Positions 11,711 through 23,711 are shown, counted from the stretch's first letter. The stretch: DNA of 64,000 nt from Armillaria gallica (GCA_037576215.1 JBANDB010000008.1:1488001-1552000); one strand, 5' to 3'. The notes: a model not told the origin generated them from the letters alone. Program-made: numbers and translations.

Positions 11711-14700
11711 TTATGCATCATGATTCAAAAAGCGACTCTGAGGTCGTCCACCACTAGGCGCCCCATCTAGGAATATCTTGCTGAGTGGTCGAGCAGGCCT
11801 TGCTCTTCGTTTCCCGTCTCGCATGCTGCGAATGGCCTGGTCGAGGTCACCTCGACCCACTGATTTACCACCAGCAGTTCGGCCATGAGAGCCCTGAGTA
11901 TCAGCGGCAGCCTTGATGGTCTGTGGCAGTTGCATGAGATTCGTGTCAGCAATACATTGAAAGGACTTACAGGTTCCGCAGGTTGGTCTACTTCCACTCT
12001 GATCTGAATGTCAGGCTGTGTTGTCTGGACTGCCGACTTCTGTTGAGAGTCATGAACTTCTAGAGCACATTTCTGCATAACATGTTTAACGACGGGATCG
12101 GACTTATCGGAGACATAGTTACCTGAAGAGACGACGAAAATGATAGAATCAAACCGAAGAAATCTTCAGGTTTGGGTGCATCGGGCGTGTCGGGGTTTTC
12201 GCCATAGTATGCAAGAAGGGAGTGCAGGTCCCCTTCTAGAGACTGACCCATATTCTTAAGCGCGACGATACTTTCTTCAACCTCAATCACGAATGGCTGA
12301 ATTCAAACATCAGGGACGATACGGGCTGTGGCATGAGAGTACCCCTACCTGCATCACCAGAATGAACCGATCGTCGGGCAGGACAGACTGCTGCTTGAGC
12401 CGTGTTATTTCGGCCTTGATTTGAGCCAGACCCGACGTCATGCCGCTAACCGACTGCATGATGGTCTGTACAGAGACTGTTGAGAGATGTGAGTCGTCGG
12501 GATATATCCATGTTGTTGAAACCAGGTAACATACGACGGGACCCGGCTTCAACATTAGGAAGGTCCTCAATAAAAGTGACCAGACTAGGATTGGATCGAA
12601 GGAGTACTCGAGCCAAGTAATGCAGCAATGTAGGGCAGTCAGTACCGGCCTTGGCTGTTTTCGTCTCCTTCATCTATTAAGAGATGAGCCCAAAGGACAA
12701 TGTCCGTCCAATCTGAGTTTACCTTCAGAAGGGCTTCGAGCTGGAAACCCTGAGCACCACCCCGGAAGCTGGACTCATTCAATGCGTTTCCTACGGCAAG
12801 TACGGCCTATTTTCAGGGCATCAGGACACCACTGGAAGGAGCGTTGACAGACACTCGCCTGCAAGATCTGCCTGAACTTTGTCGACCCCCGAAGCTCGAG
12901 AGCAGCATTACGTAGAGTATTCAGATCGGGTCGTATCTCTGCGATATCAAGATCTAATTTACGGCGGTAAAGCATGCAATCTAGTCTTTCCGACAGCCTC
13001 GGGATAGATATTATCTAGAGTAGATGTACATTCAACATCAAAGCATGATATAAGGATAACTACGTACCTGGCCGAAATATTGGTCAGCCATGGCAAGCTT
13101 CCCAACATTTCCAAAGTCTTTGATTCGGTTGACCTAAGAGCCAATTATCGAATTGAAAGACATCCTAAAAATATTCCAAATACCTCGTCAGGTGTTGGTA
13201 AATGCTTCCCGATTGCTCTCAGATCATCAATGGAAAGGTCATCGTTCAACTCAAGCAGTGCTTTGCGTATTCCCGGGAAATCCAGTTTAATCCGTTTCAA
13301 CATTATAGCTTTTACGCAATGAACGAGGAATCAGTGACAAAATCAGCGGGACAACAATGTTGACCTACCGATATTATTGGCGCGGGTAATATCTAACAGT
13401 GTTGTTACAGCGGATTTCTTAGATGGATTGGCTTGGAGTTGCGAGGGTGTCGGAGTCGAGTTATCGATTGTGAATGTAGTTTCTAGATCATTCAAATCGA
13501 ACTGAATGTCAGTCGGAACCTCACGCCATACTGTGTTGGAGACAGTTGAATTGTTGATCTTGTTCCAGAAGAAGGGCTTTAGACGCTTCGCAGGCCGAGT
13601 GACCTTGGGTCTGACACCTCCCGTTCGGAAAGCAGTAGGCGGGGGCGGGGGAATAGGCGGCCCGACGCCCAGAGGCTGCGGCGGCGGCGGTGGTGGCGGT
13701 GGTGGAGGGGGAGCTGACGAAAATGGCGGAGGAGGTGGTGGCGGTGGCGGCGGCGGCGGCGGCGCAGCGGAAACAGCGGAAACGGAGAGACCAGCAGTCG
13801 GAGGGGGTGGTGGAGGTGGAGGTGGAGGTGGTGGCGGTGGTCCGGACGACGCTAATGGCGTGGAAGACGTTGGTTCCAGAACAGCAGCCGCGGCAATAGC
13901 TATCGATGGTAATCGTGCAGGAGGAGGAGGTGGTGGAGGTGGTGGAGGTGGTGGGGGTGGGGGTGGAGATTTGCTCGATAATGCTGCAAGTGATACAAGG
14001 GTTGGCGCCGTCGAGGTACGTTTAGGTTTAGAAGGCGGCGGCGGTGGTGGTGGAGAACGTGCTTTGAACTCCTTCTCGGTCTTGGGTTTCGCTTCCAGCT
14101 TAGCTTTCATGTCAGCTATCTGTGCTTTCAGATCAGCCACTTCGATACATAGTGAAGTAATCTGATCGTCCTTCTGCGATAGACTTTCAATGGTGCGAGT
14201 AGCCATGAGCTCGGCATCCATTTCCGCCTCTCGCGCTTCTTCACGATGTTCCTCCCTAGCCGAAAAGCGAGAGTACACAGACTCAAGCGCGCGCTTTAGA
14301 TAGACGATTTCCTTATCCTTGATTCCCAGTGATGTCTCTGCCTCGCCATTCTGTTAAGTAGTTAGTATCTGGATACAAAGCATATGATAGAGACGAAGGG
14401 TTCTAACGCACCTTGACCTTCAACTTAGCAATCTCGTCCATCAGCGTATTCCATTTCGTCCGATCGCGAGCCTGTTTGGCACGCTCGTCCGCATCGCGTA
14501 CCTCGTTAGGATGTTGCTGGCTTTTGATTCGATCCAGTTCTGACTGGAGCTGGAGAACTTGTTTTTCTTTCTGCACGAGGCGCTGAACAACACCGTGAAA
14601 GCTCTAGGAGAATATCAGATCCTACAAAGTCGTTGCAGCCATTGAACAGACCTCGGGGCCACCTTTTCCGGGTGGCTTTCCTTGAGAGCCTCCTAGAGGT

Positions 14701-17700
14701 AAAGATTTCAGGGCGTTCATCTCAGCGATCTGCTGGTTGAGTTCGTTCTTCAACTTCGTGCGCTGTGAAACAAAACATTGTTTATGGAAGGAAGGAAAAC
14801 GGGGATTGTGTGTACCTCATCGCTAAGCTCTTCGACCTTGGTTCTCAGGGACTCCAGTTCTTCTTCAACAATGTGGTCGCTCTCAGATGCGGCCTTGACC
14901 TCGAGTTCTTGACCTGTGATATGCGAAACAGACGCTACGAACCTCTTCATAAAGATGTGCCAGCTATCATCACTGTACGTAATAGTCATCAGTATATGTA
15001 CCTTGGTAGATTAAAAAGACGTACAACTTGTCAAGCATTGCCGCCTGCTCAACAAATTTATCCAACACCGTAAGAAGATCAGCCTTTAGTTGCCTGCAAT
15101 AGAGTACCATCAGCACCGAAGACGAACTGACCTCTGGAATACTTACAGCTCTACGTCCTTGCCAAGGATGTCGTTGTAATTGTGAAGGATATCAACCATC
15201 ACAGGATACAGTTCACCGTGCTCCTGGGCCAGTCGGACTATGTCCTGCAGTACATCTTCAGCGTCAGATAGCGCTGCGTCGCTAGCAGTCCGCCTCATCA
15301 TCCCTCTGGTCCTCTCTCTCATTTCGGCATCATCGTCCAATTTCTCTTCCGTATATACGTTGAGTTGGTTCATCACATATTCCGGCGGCTTAACATATCG
15401 TAGGGCCTATCACACAAAACAAGTTCAGGAAGACTTAAAAGAAGAAGAAAAAAAGGAGAATTAAACGTGCCACAATAATCTCATTCAGACCCCTTCTACT
15501 AAACTCTTCGCGAAGTACAATTCTGTCTTCCAAAGCGTTGGGACAGTTTGTCAAGGCATTGACGAGGGACATCACCGCGGCCCTAGGGTTCCAAATCCGC
15601 TTGACTTCTTCGTCATCCATATCCATTAGATAACTTGCAACATCATCGTTAAATTCTCCTTCGCCGGAAGGCAACTGTAAGGAATTGACCAGGCCTTCAA
15701 AACGGAACGTTTCGTCATAGGCAACGCGATAATCTGACAATGCAGAGAGCGCCGCTTTGTGACCATCGGCTGATAGAAAAGAAAGGGCCGCTAGAATTTC
15801 TGACGACATAGTCCTTAGTTCCGGAGAAGGAACGTGGAGAGAATAAGTAATGTAGGTTACGACCATTGGAGCAGCAATGATTCGGTCAAAGAGTGCCTAC
15901 CAGAATATTAGTAACGATTTAGCGGTTATTGCGCAGGTCTTACATTACTTTTGTCGTTTCCGGCATTCAGAAAGACTTTGAAACATTTGACGATTTCCAG
16001 CAGACAGTTGGTTTCAATCTCTGTCAAATTCTTCCGTTTTCCGCCTTTGCCAACTAGTCCCGCGAGCATGACCGTCAGAGAGTCCAGTCCCTTTTCATCA
16101 CTAAGGAACTCCTCCACCCATGCCATACTGGCATTCCGAAGATGCACTCGTAGCGATATGATGTGCTTGAGCAGCTTGATATCGGTCGTCTTCCAACTTT
16201 TCAATCCATCAACATACCACTTTGGCGAATTCTCAGGCGCCCTGCTGTCGCCAACGCCACCTCTGTCACCGCTGGACAACGACCACCAGCTACTCCATCG
16301 CCCTCCCGTACTTTGAGGGAGGACAGGCTTCGGTTCCTCAGCAATCTTATCGATCGATCCCTTCCTACCCTTGTCAAATTCGCCACTAGTATGTGACTCT
16401 TCAGAAACCACAGGTGGCGCTGCAGGCGCTGCCCCCCAAAGAGAGAACCGCTTCATGAGCCCATCCCCAGTCAGCTGTGGAACGATCCTTGGCATTATAC
16501 CAGCGGCACTGCTAGGCCCATAGGATTGGACGTGAGCTGGACCTCGTATAGATCCAGTTGTTCCCGCCTTCATCACTTTATGCTGCGACAAGATCGTTCG
16601 TTTCCTTTCTGGTGACATAGTAAGCATCTCAGTTCGCTTGTCGTTCTTTAATCCCAGATTGTTCACTAGGTCCTCGAATTCTCCTTCGTCGAAATCGGAC
16701 TCCTGGCCTGAACTTGAACTCGTTATTGAGCCATTGCCGGTTTGGTTTTCAACTAGTATCGGCTCGCTCACTATGCTCCTGCGTTTCTCCGAGGTGGATA
16801 CAACACTAGATCGGGAAGGGGGTGAAGCTTGGAACCATCCATCGAAGAGAGTCGACAAGCGGTTTTGGGAAGTGGTTCCACCTCCAGTAGTCGTGGACGC
16901 AAGAGAAGACGCCTCCGGACTGGACATCTTTGCCGTTCCTTCATCCTCTTCATCTTCTTCGAACTCTTGTAAAGCAGCGAGGCGTCTTATGGTAGACTGC
17001 GTGGGTTCCGTGGATGCTGTTGACACGCTCCTTGATTTGGAGCGACGGTACCACTCGTCGGGGACACAGAAACGGAAGCCGCGAGTGGCCGCAGATGTAT
17101 ATGGGTTGGCACAGAAGGAGGACTCTATGATACTGAAGACCAAAGAGGATCCAGGCAGTCGCGTAGATTCTAAGGATGTAGATCAATGTGTACTCAGACA
17201 ATACAAGCTGGGCATTACGCACTTTCAGAATCAGCATCCTTCCACACCTCTTCGAGAACATATTCCAGGTTTCCGCCGCCTGGAACTGGCAATGACTTGG
17301 TCAATCCAAGTTCATCTGTTACTGAGTTTATAACATCATGGATAATCGTAGTCTTGGAAATGAAAACCTTGTATCGAAAATCGTCGTGAATTTCAGGGAC
17401 CCGGAGAAAAGTAAGATGAATGGATAGATGTGGATGGAGAGAAACCAAACGAAGAACAGGGTTGTGAAGATGGGCAGTCATGGGAAATGAAGAGAAATGT
17501 CGTTGAGTCGTGACCTTCGTTGGCGGTGCATTAACCAAAGGCGCGACCAGAGTAGATGGATCCAGGGTACCTGAGGAGCATAAGACACGATTTCCCACCG
17601 AAAACTGAGTCGACTCACCATCGCCAAGGGCTTCCAGCTCGTCTTCTTCCCATGGACGTCCGTTCCGCTCTACTCTAATCTTCTGTAGAGCCCATCCTTG

Positions 17701-17847
17701 ATCGTCCAGGTCACCAAGAACCTCTGCCCTAGCGGTTTCTATCAAGGCATCAATGACATCCTGTGCGGTGGCATCTTCAGATACTTCAGCAAAATGAAGG
17801 GTTGCCGTAGTAAGAATCGTAGGCACGGCAAAGGAGCTGGTCGGCAT
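11711..17847 (-). CDS. Formin (Bni1/SepA/Cdc12 type actin nucleator)
   Basis: Formins nucleate and elongate unbranched actin filaments for polarity and cytokinesis. From the start at 17847, an N-terminal region of about 200 residues (MPTSSFAVPTILTTATLHF) resembles a Ras-association/ubiquitin-like fold. It is followed by a Ser-rich linker and the GTPase-binding/FH3 armadillo region (about 17,140 to 15,000, for example RLLENL-like helices and TEIETNCLLEIVKCFK). Then come a coiled coil (about 14,900-14,080), a very proline-rich FH1 (about 14,060-13,630, several runs of 9-15 prolines) and FH2. FH2 starts with RPAKRLKPFFWNKIN and FDLNDLETTF near 13,600-13,450. A C-terminal DAD-like segment (GDLDQAIRSMRDGKRRARP) suggests DID-DAD autoinhibition released by Rho GTPases. 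The stop is at 11711. The exon structure was not resolved everywhere, but the domain order is clear. Confidence 0.9.
13625..14065 (-). repeat. Polyproline-coding low-complexity tract (formin FH1)
   Basis: Plus-strand GGN-rich sequence encodes several long proline runs on the minus strand, separated by short Ala/Ser/Val spacers. Family knowledge says these runs bind profilin-actin. The tract is repeat-like and likely to vary in length between strains, and it is prone to assembly error. Confidence 0.8.
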
Positions 17848-18444
17848 GGCCGTTGTCTTCTACGTTGCTGCAAGAAAATTTTGCTGCAAATGCAGCGTTT
17901 ACGCATGCATGAAATTGCCGTGGTGATGGATGGTAGAGTCAGAATACAGCCGCAACGCCGTTGGGTCGTCGGATTTGGATGCTACTGGTGACAGAGCCAC
18001 CACGTGGCGGGGCGGATCTCCCGATCTCCACTAGCAACTACATCATATCAGGAAGTACTTACTACTTAGTACAGTACAACGCGACACGTCGCTAAAGTTG
18101 ACACCATGTATATATAAAGCTGATGATGATGCGGATTTAAAACCCTATCCAGCATAGCTCCCGGCTGCTATGCTAGGTTCTAACTGAGTCGACGTTTCAA
18201 TGACAACCTCGAGACAACCTTAAAAGCGCTTTACCTGTATTGTGCTTTGCCGCGGCCGTGTTCATGTCCAGACTGAACTCAGAACCTGGTCAACTTGGGT
18301 GCGACCTTCACTTTAGACTTGGCGTTCACAGCACGGAGAACCTAAGGAGAAAAATAGGCGAGACATGGTATCGCACAATGCATAGTAGTTACTTTGTGCA
18401 CGACCTCACAACAAACGTAGACAGCCACTGAGCCAGTGCCTCAT
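17848..18444. other. Intergenic region with a TATA-like box
   Basis: Upstream sequence of the formin gene on the left, and possibly the promoter of the short plus-strand ORF at 18445. A TATATAAAG motif is present at about 18111-18119 (plus strand). Nothing else was recognised. Confidence 0.35.
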
Positions 18445-18756
18445 ATGGCTACCCCCTTTTCAAAGGGTGCAACTACCTATCCCAGTTCTTACGCAGTGAC
18501 CCCCATGTCCGAGTCTACGAACAAAAAGACGTACTGATGACTCTGGGGTCGCCCAGCGACCTTCTAGTAATGCTTTGGGCTCACCAGCGAAGAAACGACG
18601 CGTTTTTCGGCTCATGTTCAGGCTGCAAGTTGCACCGTCGGGTCCCTGACGCGTCTCAAGGAGCTTATTACCGACGCCTTGACCACTGCGAAAGCCATTC
18701 AGCCAGATTCAGCCATCAAGTCGGTGCATGCATTGGCAACTTCTCAGAAGATGTAA
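18445..18756 (+). CDS. Possible short gene or gene fragment, disrupted by indels; unknown function
   Basis: No single frame is open, but three consecutive frame segments look protein-like. The first is MATPFSKGATTYP...MSESTNK. The second is RRTDDSG...SSNALGSPAKKRRV, with a basic SPAKKRR nuclear-localisation-like motif. The third is SLTRLKELITDALTTAKAIQ and SVHALATSQKM, then stop. The frame changes fall at a five-A run (18523-18527) and a five-T run (18603-18607), which is what single-base indels would give. An alternative start is the ATG at 18505. I do not recognise the family. It may be the N-terminal fragment of a larger protein, a small nuclear protein, or a decaying gene. Confidence 0.35.
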
Positions 18757-18849
18757 TATCAGTGACCATATAAATAAGTAAATCGAGATGCGCACCAAAT
18801 CACATTTCCATCTCGATGAACCCCATCCAAACCGAGCGTCGAAGTCGGC

Positions 18850-19395
18850 TTCAAATTGAAAACGGCGTCAAGAAGTTATGTATTCCTGTTCTCTGCTATA
18901 TTTCACACGGCTCTGTAAAGAGAGCCTTGAGATATTCCCAATGCGTGTGATACCATCCAGTGTACTCCCGGTCTACGATACCGGTCACTCTACCGTCAAC
19001 CATGACATTGTGCTGGGCTAGGTCGCTGTGCGTGAAAACGAGAGGGTGTCTGCGGGAATGTGGTCTAATGATTTCATCAGCACGTTGTGGTTCTTCACAG
19101 TAGACACGTCAAATGTTGTCGAACGGGATGCCGAGACGTAGTTGGAAGTTCATCTCTGCTTATGCATAGGAACCATAAGGATCATCTGTCACCAGATCCT
19201 GTAGTCCCTTATTGGCCCCCCAATAACAGAGCATGTGACAGGGCTTTTGGGAGAAGGGATGGCTCTGAGTCCTTCCACAAAGCCGCGGAGTTGGGCGTAT
19301 ATATGATATTTCTCTGCATAGTCCGAGTCATATTGCGCTTGCAACTCAAAAAGTGACGTCGCTTCGGATGCTGTACCCCAGTCACGAGCCATCAT
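18850..19395 (-). pseudogene. Aminoglycoside phosphotransferase (APH)-like kinase relic
   Basis: Minus-strand fragments in two frames match the fungal APH/choline-kinase-like family. From the 5' side there is YAQLRGFVEGLRAIPSPK, VIGGPIRDYRI and DDPYGSYA. After stops and frame changes come RHPLVFTHSDLAQHNVMVDG and VTGIVDREYTGWYHTHWEYL. The catalytic loop reads THSDLAQHN, where families have TH(G/A)D(L/I)xxxN, and the DFG-equivalent region reads VDREYTGWY where VDWExxGWY is usual. In-frame stops interrupt it (for example near 19,190 and 19,120), and the N-lobe is missing. The gene is therefore a relic whose normal role, phosphorylation of small molecules, is presumably lost. Confidence 0.65.
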
Positions 19396-19459
19396 GACTA
19401 ATCACCATATCCAAAATTTGATGAAGTTTTCAGGGATCGATAACTGACAGCCGACCACC

Positions 19460-21827
19460 ATGGCACCCTCAGCCTCCAAACAAAAGCGTCTTGCTGAAAA
19501 AGCAGCCAAAAAGGCAGCCGGTGGTACTGGTGCCTCCACTTCAACATCTACGCCGTCGGGGTCAGTCAATGGCGGAAGCAGTGTCAATACCCCAATGACC
19601 AGCATGAGCGCTGCCACAAGCCAAGAGGATCTCACTTCGATGGCAAAGCTTAATATTGCAACGGAAAGGTGCGTATATGAACGCTCCTTTGTCCTGTTTC
19701 TAATGTCGACAATGTTGCAGGAGCGCAGCCGGAGTACTCGTATCCGATGTGAAAGCTCGAGACATCAAGATTGATTCGTATACTCTTTCTTTCCACGGCC
19801 GTCTCCTTGTCGAGAATGCAGAGATAGCGCTCAACTACGGCCAACGGTATGGTCTTTTGGGTGAAAATGGCTCTGGCAAGGTGCGCCAAATAGCTGCTGT
19901 GTCTTCTATCCTATTAACTGTTACGGCTTAGTCAACATTCCTCCAATCCATTGCTGAGCGCGATATAGAAATACCGCAACACATCGATATCTACCTTGTA
20001 CGAGGGGAGGCTGAACCGTCAGATGTCAATGCCGTCGACTTCATTGTTGCTTCCGCCAAACAGAAGGTCGCCAAGCTCGAGGCCTATATAGAAGAGCTTT
20101 CGGTCGCAGATGATGTCGATGAAGTCGCTCTCGACGCTGCGTACGAGGAGCTCGAAGAACTTGATCCTAACACATTCGAAACCAAAGCGGGGAGTATCCT
20201 TCACGGTCTTGGATTCTCTCCAGCTATGATGAAGAAACCCACAAAAGACATGAGTGGTGGTTGGCGGATGCGCGTGGCTCTCGCTCGAGCACTTTTCGTC
20301 AAACCCCATCTGCTTCTGCTTGACGAACCCACTAACCATCTCGATCTCGGTGCTGTGGTGTGGCTCGAAGCTTACCTGTCGACGTATAACCACATCCTCG
20401 TTATCACATCGCACTCCCAGGATTTCATGGACTCGGTCTGTACGAACATCATGGATTTGACGCCCAAGAAGAAATTGGTCTACTACACGGGTAACTATAC
20501 TGTGTACGTGCGAACAAAGAAGGAAAACGAAGTGAACCAAATGAAGGCGTACAACAAGCAACAGGAAGAAATCCTGCACATCAAAAAGTCTGTCTACCTT
20601 GCCAACATCGTTGTACATCGTTCTGACAGACTTTTAGATTCATTGCATCTGCCGGTACCTACGCTAACCTCGTCCGTCAAGCTAAATCCAAGCAAAAGAT
20701 TCTCGACAAAATGGAAGCCGCTGGATTGATCGAGAAAATTGAGATGCCCAAACCTTTACGTTTCAACTTTGAGGATATCCGGAAACTCCCGCCGCCTATC
20801 ATTGCGTTCGATGAGGTGGCTTTCTCGTACTCGGGCAAGAAGGAGGATTATCTCTATGAGGGTTTATCGTTCGGTATAGAGTGTGTCTTGTTTCTGTCTT
20901 TGTGAAGTCCCGCTCATAGCCGTTAGTATGGATTCCCGAGTGGCCATCCTCGGTGCTAATGGTGCTGGTAAATCAACGCTGCTGCACCTGATCACCGGAG
21001 TACTTCAACCATCGCAGGGAACTGTCTCCAAACATGCTGCTTTGAAGCTTGCGAAGTATTCGCAACATAGTGCCGACCAACTACCTTATGACAAATGCCC
21101 GATCGAATATTTCCAGGAGTTGTTTAGCCAGAAGTTCCCGGAAAAGGATATTCAAGTAGGTCTTCACCTCATCACGCAGTTGCCGTCCATTGACGTTATT
21201 TTCCAGGCATGGCGCGCGCAGCTAGGTCGCTTTGGTTTGTCAGGAAGCCATCAGACATCGCCGATCCGACAACTTTCAGATGGTCTGAGAAATCGGTATG
21301 CGGAAATTTTCATTTCAGTGATTCGGCTCTGACTATCATCTCCTCAGAGTGGTGTTCGCTCAACTGGCCATGGAGCATCCGCACATCCTGCTGCTTGGTA
21401 AGTCGCGAATTTCTGTGCCTCTATATAGTACTAATTAATACGTGTGAAGATGAACCTACCAATCATTTGGATATGGAATCCATCGATGCCTTGGCCAAGG
21501 CCATCAAAGAATTCGAGGGAGGGGTGGTCATCGTATCCCACGATTTCCGTAAGCTTATCGTTCACATTGCATGTCGCCTTCTCAAACACAACCTGCTCTA
21601 GGTTTGATTTCTCAAGTGGCCGAAGAACTATGGGAGGTGGCGAATAAAACCATCAAGAACTTGACGAAGGAGGACATCAGCATCGTCGATTACAAGAAGA
21701 ATTTGGTTCGACAAAGTACGCTCTAACTATAGGATGGCGTTGGAATCTATCTAATTTCTGTTTAGGTAATGCCGCCATCGAGAAGGCGAAACTGTTCAGC
21801 AAAACGGCGCCCAAAGGCAAGACTTAA
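19460..21827 (+). CDS. ARB1: ABC-F ATPase ARB1 (ribosome biogenesis/export)
   Basis: ARB1/ABCF2 is a soluble twin-ATPase needed for 40S and 60S maturation. The N-terminus is basic and Ser/Thr-rich ([20 protein letters not shown]). The first ABC domain has Walker A GENGSGK (split by an intron near 19,880), the [16 protein letters not shown] signature and [12 protein letters not shown]. The linker ends in [10 protein letters not shown]. The second ABC domain has Walker [10 protein letters not shown], the degenerate signature LSDGLRNR typical of this subfamily, and [15 protein letters not shown] followed by VIVSHDFR. There are no membrane segments. Eight or so introns of 45-60 bp fit GT...AG. 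The stop at 21827 follows SKTAPKGKT. Identification is secure. Confidence 0.93.
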
Positions 21828-22004
21828 GTGGGCGTCTGTTGTATTGTTACGATTGTTGACGATTGCATGTGCATGTGGTATACTTTTACATACAATACAT
21901 ACTATATAGACTTCATAGATAAGCGGCCAAAGTGAACGATAGGTTGATGAATATAGTTTGACAGATTTCTCATAGTGACGACATTGACTCAAATCTCGAC
22001 GTGA

Positions 22005-22010
22005 GGATAC
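22005..22010. repeat. Left target-site duplication candidate GGATAC
   Basis: It is an exact copy of 23002-23007, abutting the outer ends of the inverted repeats. Confidence 0.55.
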
Positions 22011-23001
22011 TATGGTCGGCGGGATGACCGCGGTTGATTTTGCGACAAAGTTGCAAAAACTCGGCGTCATGCCACCAATCCACAGACAATGCTGCCACAC
22101 CGGCCCGATTGCTCCGAGTGCTGCACCTCTTCGACGACGGCGACGACGACGTGCCGTAGTGGGATCTTTTTGGTCTCTATTATCAGTCAGTTTCCCCTCC
22201 ACAACTCTTCATTACCTCTGTGTGTGATAAGTATATCATATTTTGAGGTCGTCGAATTAGATATGCCACTTGGACCGAACTGGACTGTGGCCACACTAAA
22301 ACAAAGCTGTTGAAGGATCGGTTCAGCCGGCCATATCACCCTCTTTCTCTCAGTGCGTCTCACTAGGCTCAATAGAGATGAAGAAATAGGTAGAGGATAA
22401 AGCAGATGAATTAGCCGAAGGAGTTTGCCACCCTGGCAACATATGGAAGAAAGACTTCGAGAGTTGGATGCTCGTGTTAAGCACCAAATAATGTTGGCCC
22501 GTTGAACCACCTCGAGTCGTCCTAGACCAATTCGAACTCACGCCTCAGATCTTATCCTGTACCTATAGCAGCAACTGTTGAACTGATGTTGACACGTATA
22601 TCTCTATAGAAAATCATACAACCTGCGAACATGCTACCAGAAAAAGACGACTTGTGCCTATCCGAATCTTTACATGCTGTTATACCCATAACTATTAGAA
22701 TTAAGTCTACAGAAATGTGAGCCGCATGCGTTTCCGGAGTATTTTGATGCAAGTTTAACAGGTGGCATCGTTCACACAGGCCTGGGGTGCCTTTCCCAGG
22801 GAGGTTCCCGTCCTTCAAGTACATCCCAGGCTGCCAGCGTAAGCTGTAGTAGACAGGGAACTGTTGGAAAAAGCACGACGAATAAAGATAACACGGGATA
22901 GTGGGTAGATTGGCTTAATTTAGAACGTGAGGTTCAGTGGCAGCACGACAATGATGGTCAACAGTGATCGAAAATCAACTGCGGTCATCCCGCCGACCAT
23001 A
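22011..23001. mobile_element. Non-autonomous DNA transposon-like element with 31-bp TIRs
   Basis: The left end (22011-22041) and the reverse complement of the right end (22971-23001) match at 30 of 31 positions, beginning TATGGTCGGCGGGATGACCG. The same hexamer GGATAC flanks both ends (22005-22010 and 23002-23007), as a target-site duplication would. The 991-bp interior has no ORF with transposase features; the longest are about 70-150 residues, compositionally biased and unlike any family known to me. It sits between the 3' ends of ARB1 and the RTC3-like gene. The superfamily is unclear: a 6-bp duplication is uncommon, and a TA-target reading (Tc1/mariner-like ends) is possible but does not explain the flanking hexamers. 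Confidence 0.7.
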
Positions 23002-23007
23002 GGATAC
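23002..23007. repeat. Right target-site duplication candidate GGATAC
   Basis: It is an exact copy of 22005-22010, directly after the right inverted repeat. Confidence 0.55.
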
Positions 23008-23105
23008 AAAGGAAAGTATGACAATAGTAATAACATGCGATTGCTGATACAACACATCTGCTTAGTTTGACTTCTTCGCATTAGACGAGCCTTAGTGTCC
23101 CAGAT

Positions 23106-23711
23106 CTATACACCACTAAGTCCTTTGCCCCTGCTGTCCAGCACTGCAATTCCTCGCGTCGCGTTTGTGGAATTGAATGTTGAGCCCTGCACGCCTTCTG
23201 TCACCTGATGCCTGCCCTTCTCGAGAATGATTAGAGCAACGTCAACGTCTTTCGACGAGCCGAAAACAGTGTCCAATTGTTGATTAGATGGTTTGCCGAG
23301 AATCCCTTGCGGCCCTTGACCAGAGTGAAACGCCTGGTAAGCTGGGATAACGTGGCGTAAATGAGGGCTGGCGATACGAAAGAGAGTACGGCACTTACAA
23401 TCCACCACGTCTGCCAGCGGAATGGAACTATATCGGCATCAGTATGCCACGCGCATGCGAGGGAAGATAAAGTTTCATTCACGTATCTGGGATGGGAAAG
23501 AAAAATTAAGCTTGTGACTGTCGGCGATCGCATAGATGACTCACCGCCAGCTTTCCATTTCTTATACTGCGACGTTGGAGAAAGTCATTAGCGGCGTAAG
23601 GATTTGCGATGTCGAGTAACAACTTACTTCCTCAGTGTGCACGAGTAGGCAGTACTCGTCCGTTGACTGAGAGTCAGGCTTGTAGATGACCTTGCTAATA
23701 GATTTCGTCAT
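23106..23711 (-). CDS. RTC3: SBDS-N domain protein, Rtc3/Shwachman-Bodian-Diamond-like
   Basis: A small protein of about 130-145 residues. It starts MTKSISKVIYKPDSQSTDEY, continues with LLVHTEE and YKKWKAG, then (after an intron whose borders are ambiguous) DVVDSYQAFHSGQGPQGILG and KPSNQQLDTVFGSSKDVDV. The C-terminal tail is polar. This matches the single-domain SBDS-N family that includes yeast Rtc3, with an RNA/ribosome-associated and stress-related role. The exon between about 23,410 and 23,560 can be spliced in more than one way; a donor at GTCATC would add a SIPLA segment that fits the family better than the stronger GTGAGT donor. It is divergent from MCM6, and the TIR element lies just beyond its 3' end. 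Confidence 0.75.

Noticed and set aside
13506..14165. A 219-codon plus-strand ORF with long Gly runs
   Set aside because: It is the antisense of the formin FH1 polyproline tract; composition is entirely explained by that.
20019..20618. A 199-codon minus-strand ORF
   Set aside because: It lies fully inside the first ABC domain and linker of ARB1 on the other strand, and has no family features.
22011..23001. Tc1/mariner assignment of the inverted-repeat element, because the repeats are bordered by TA
   Set aside because: It leaves the matching GGATAC hexamers unexplained, and no mariner transposase trace is present. It is kept only as an alternative.
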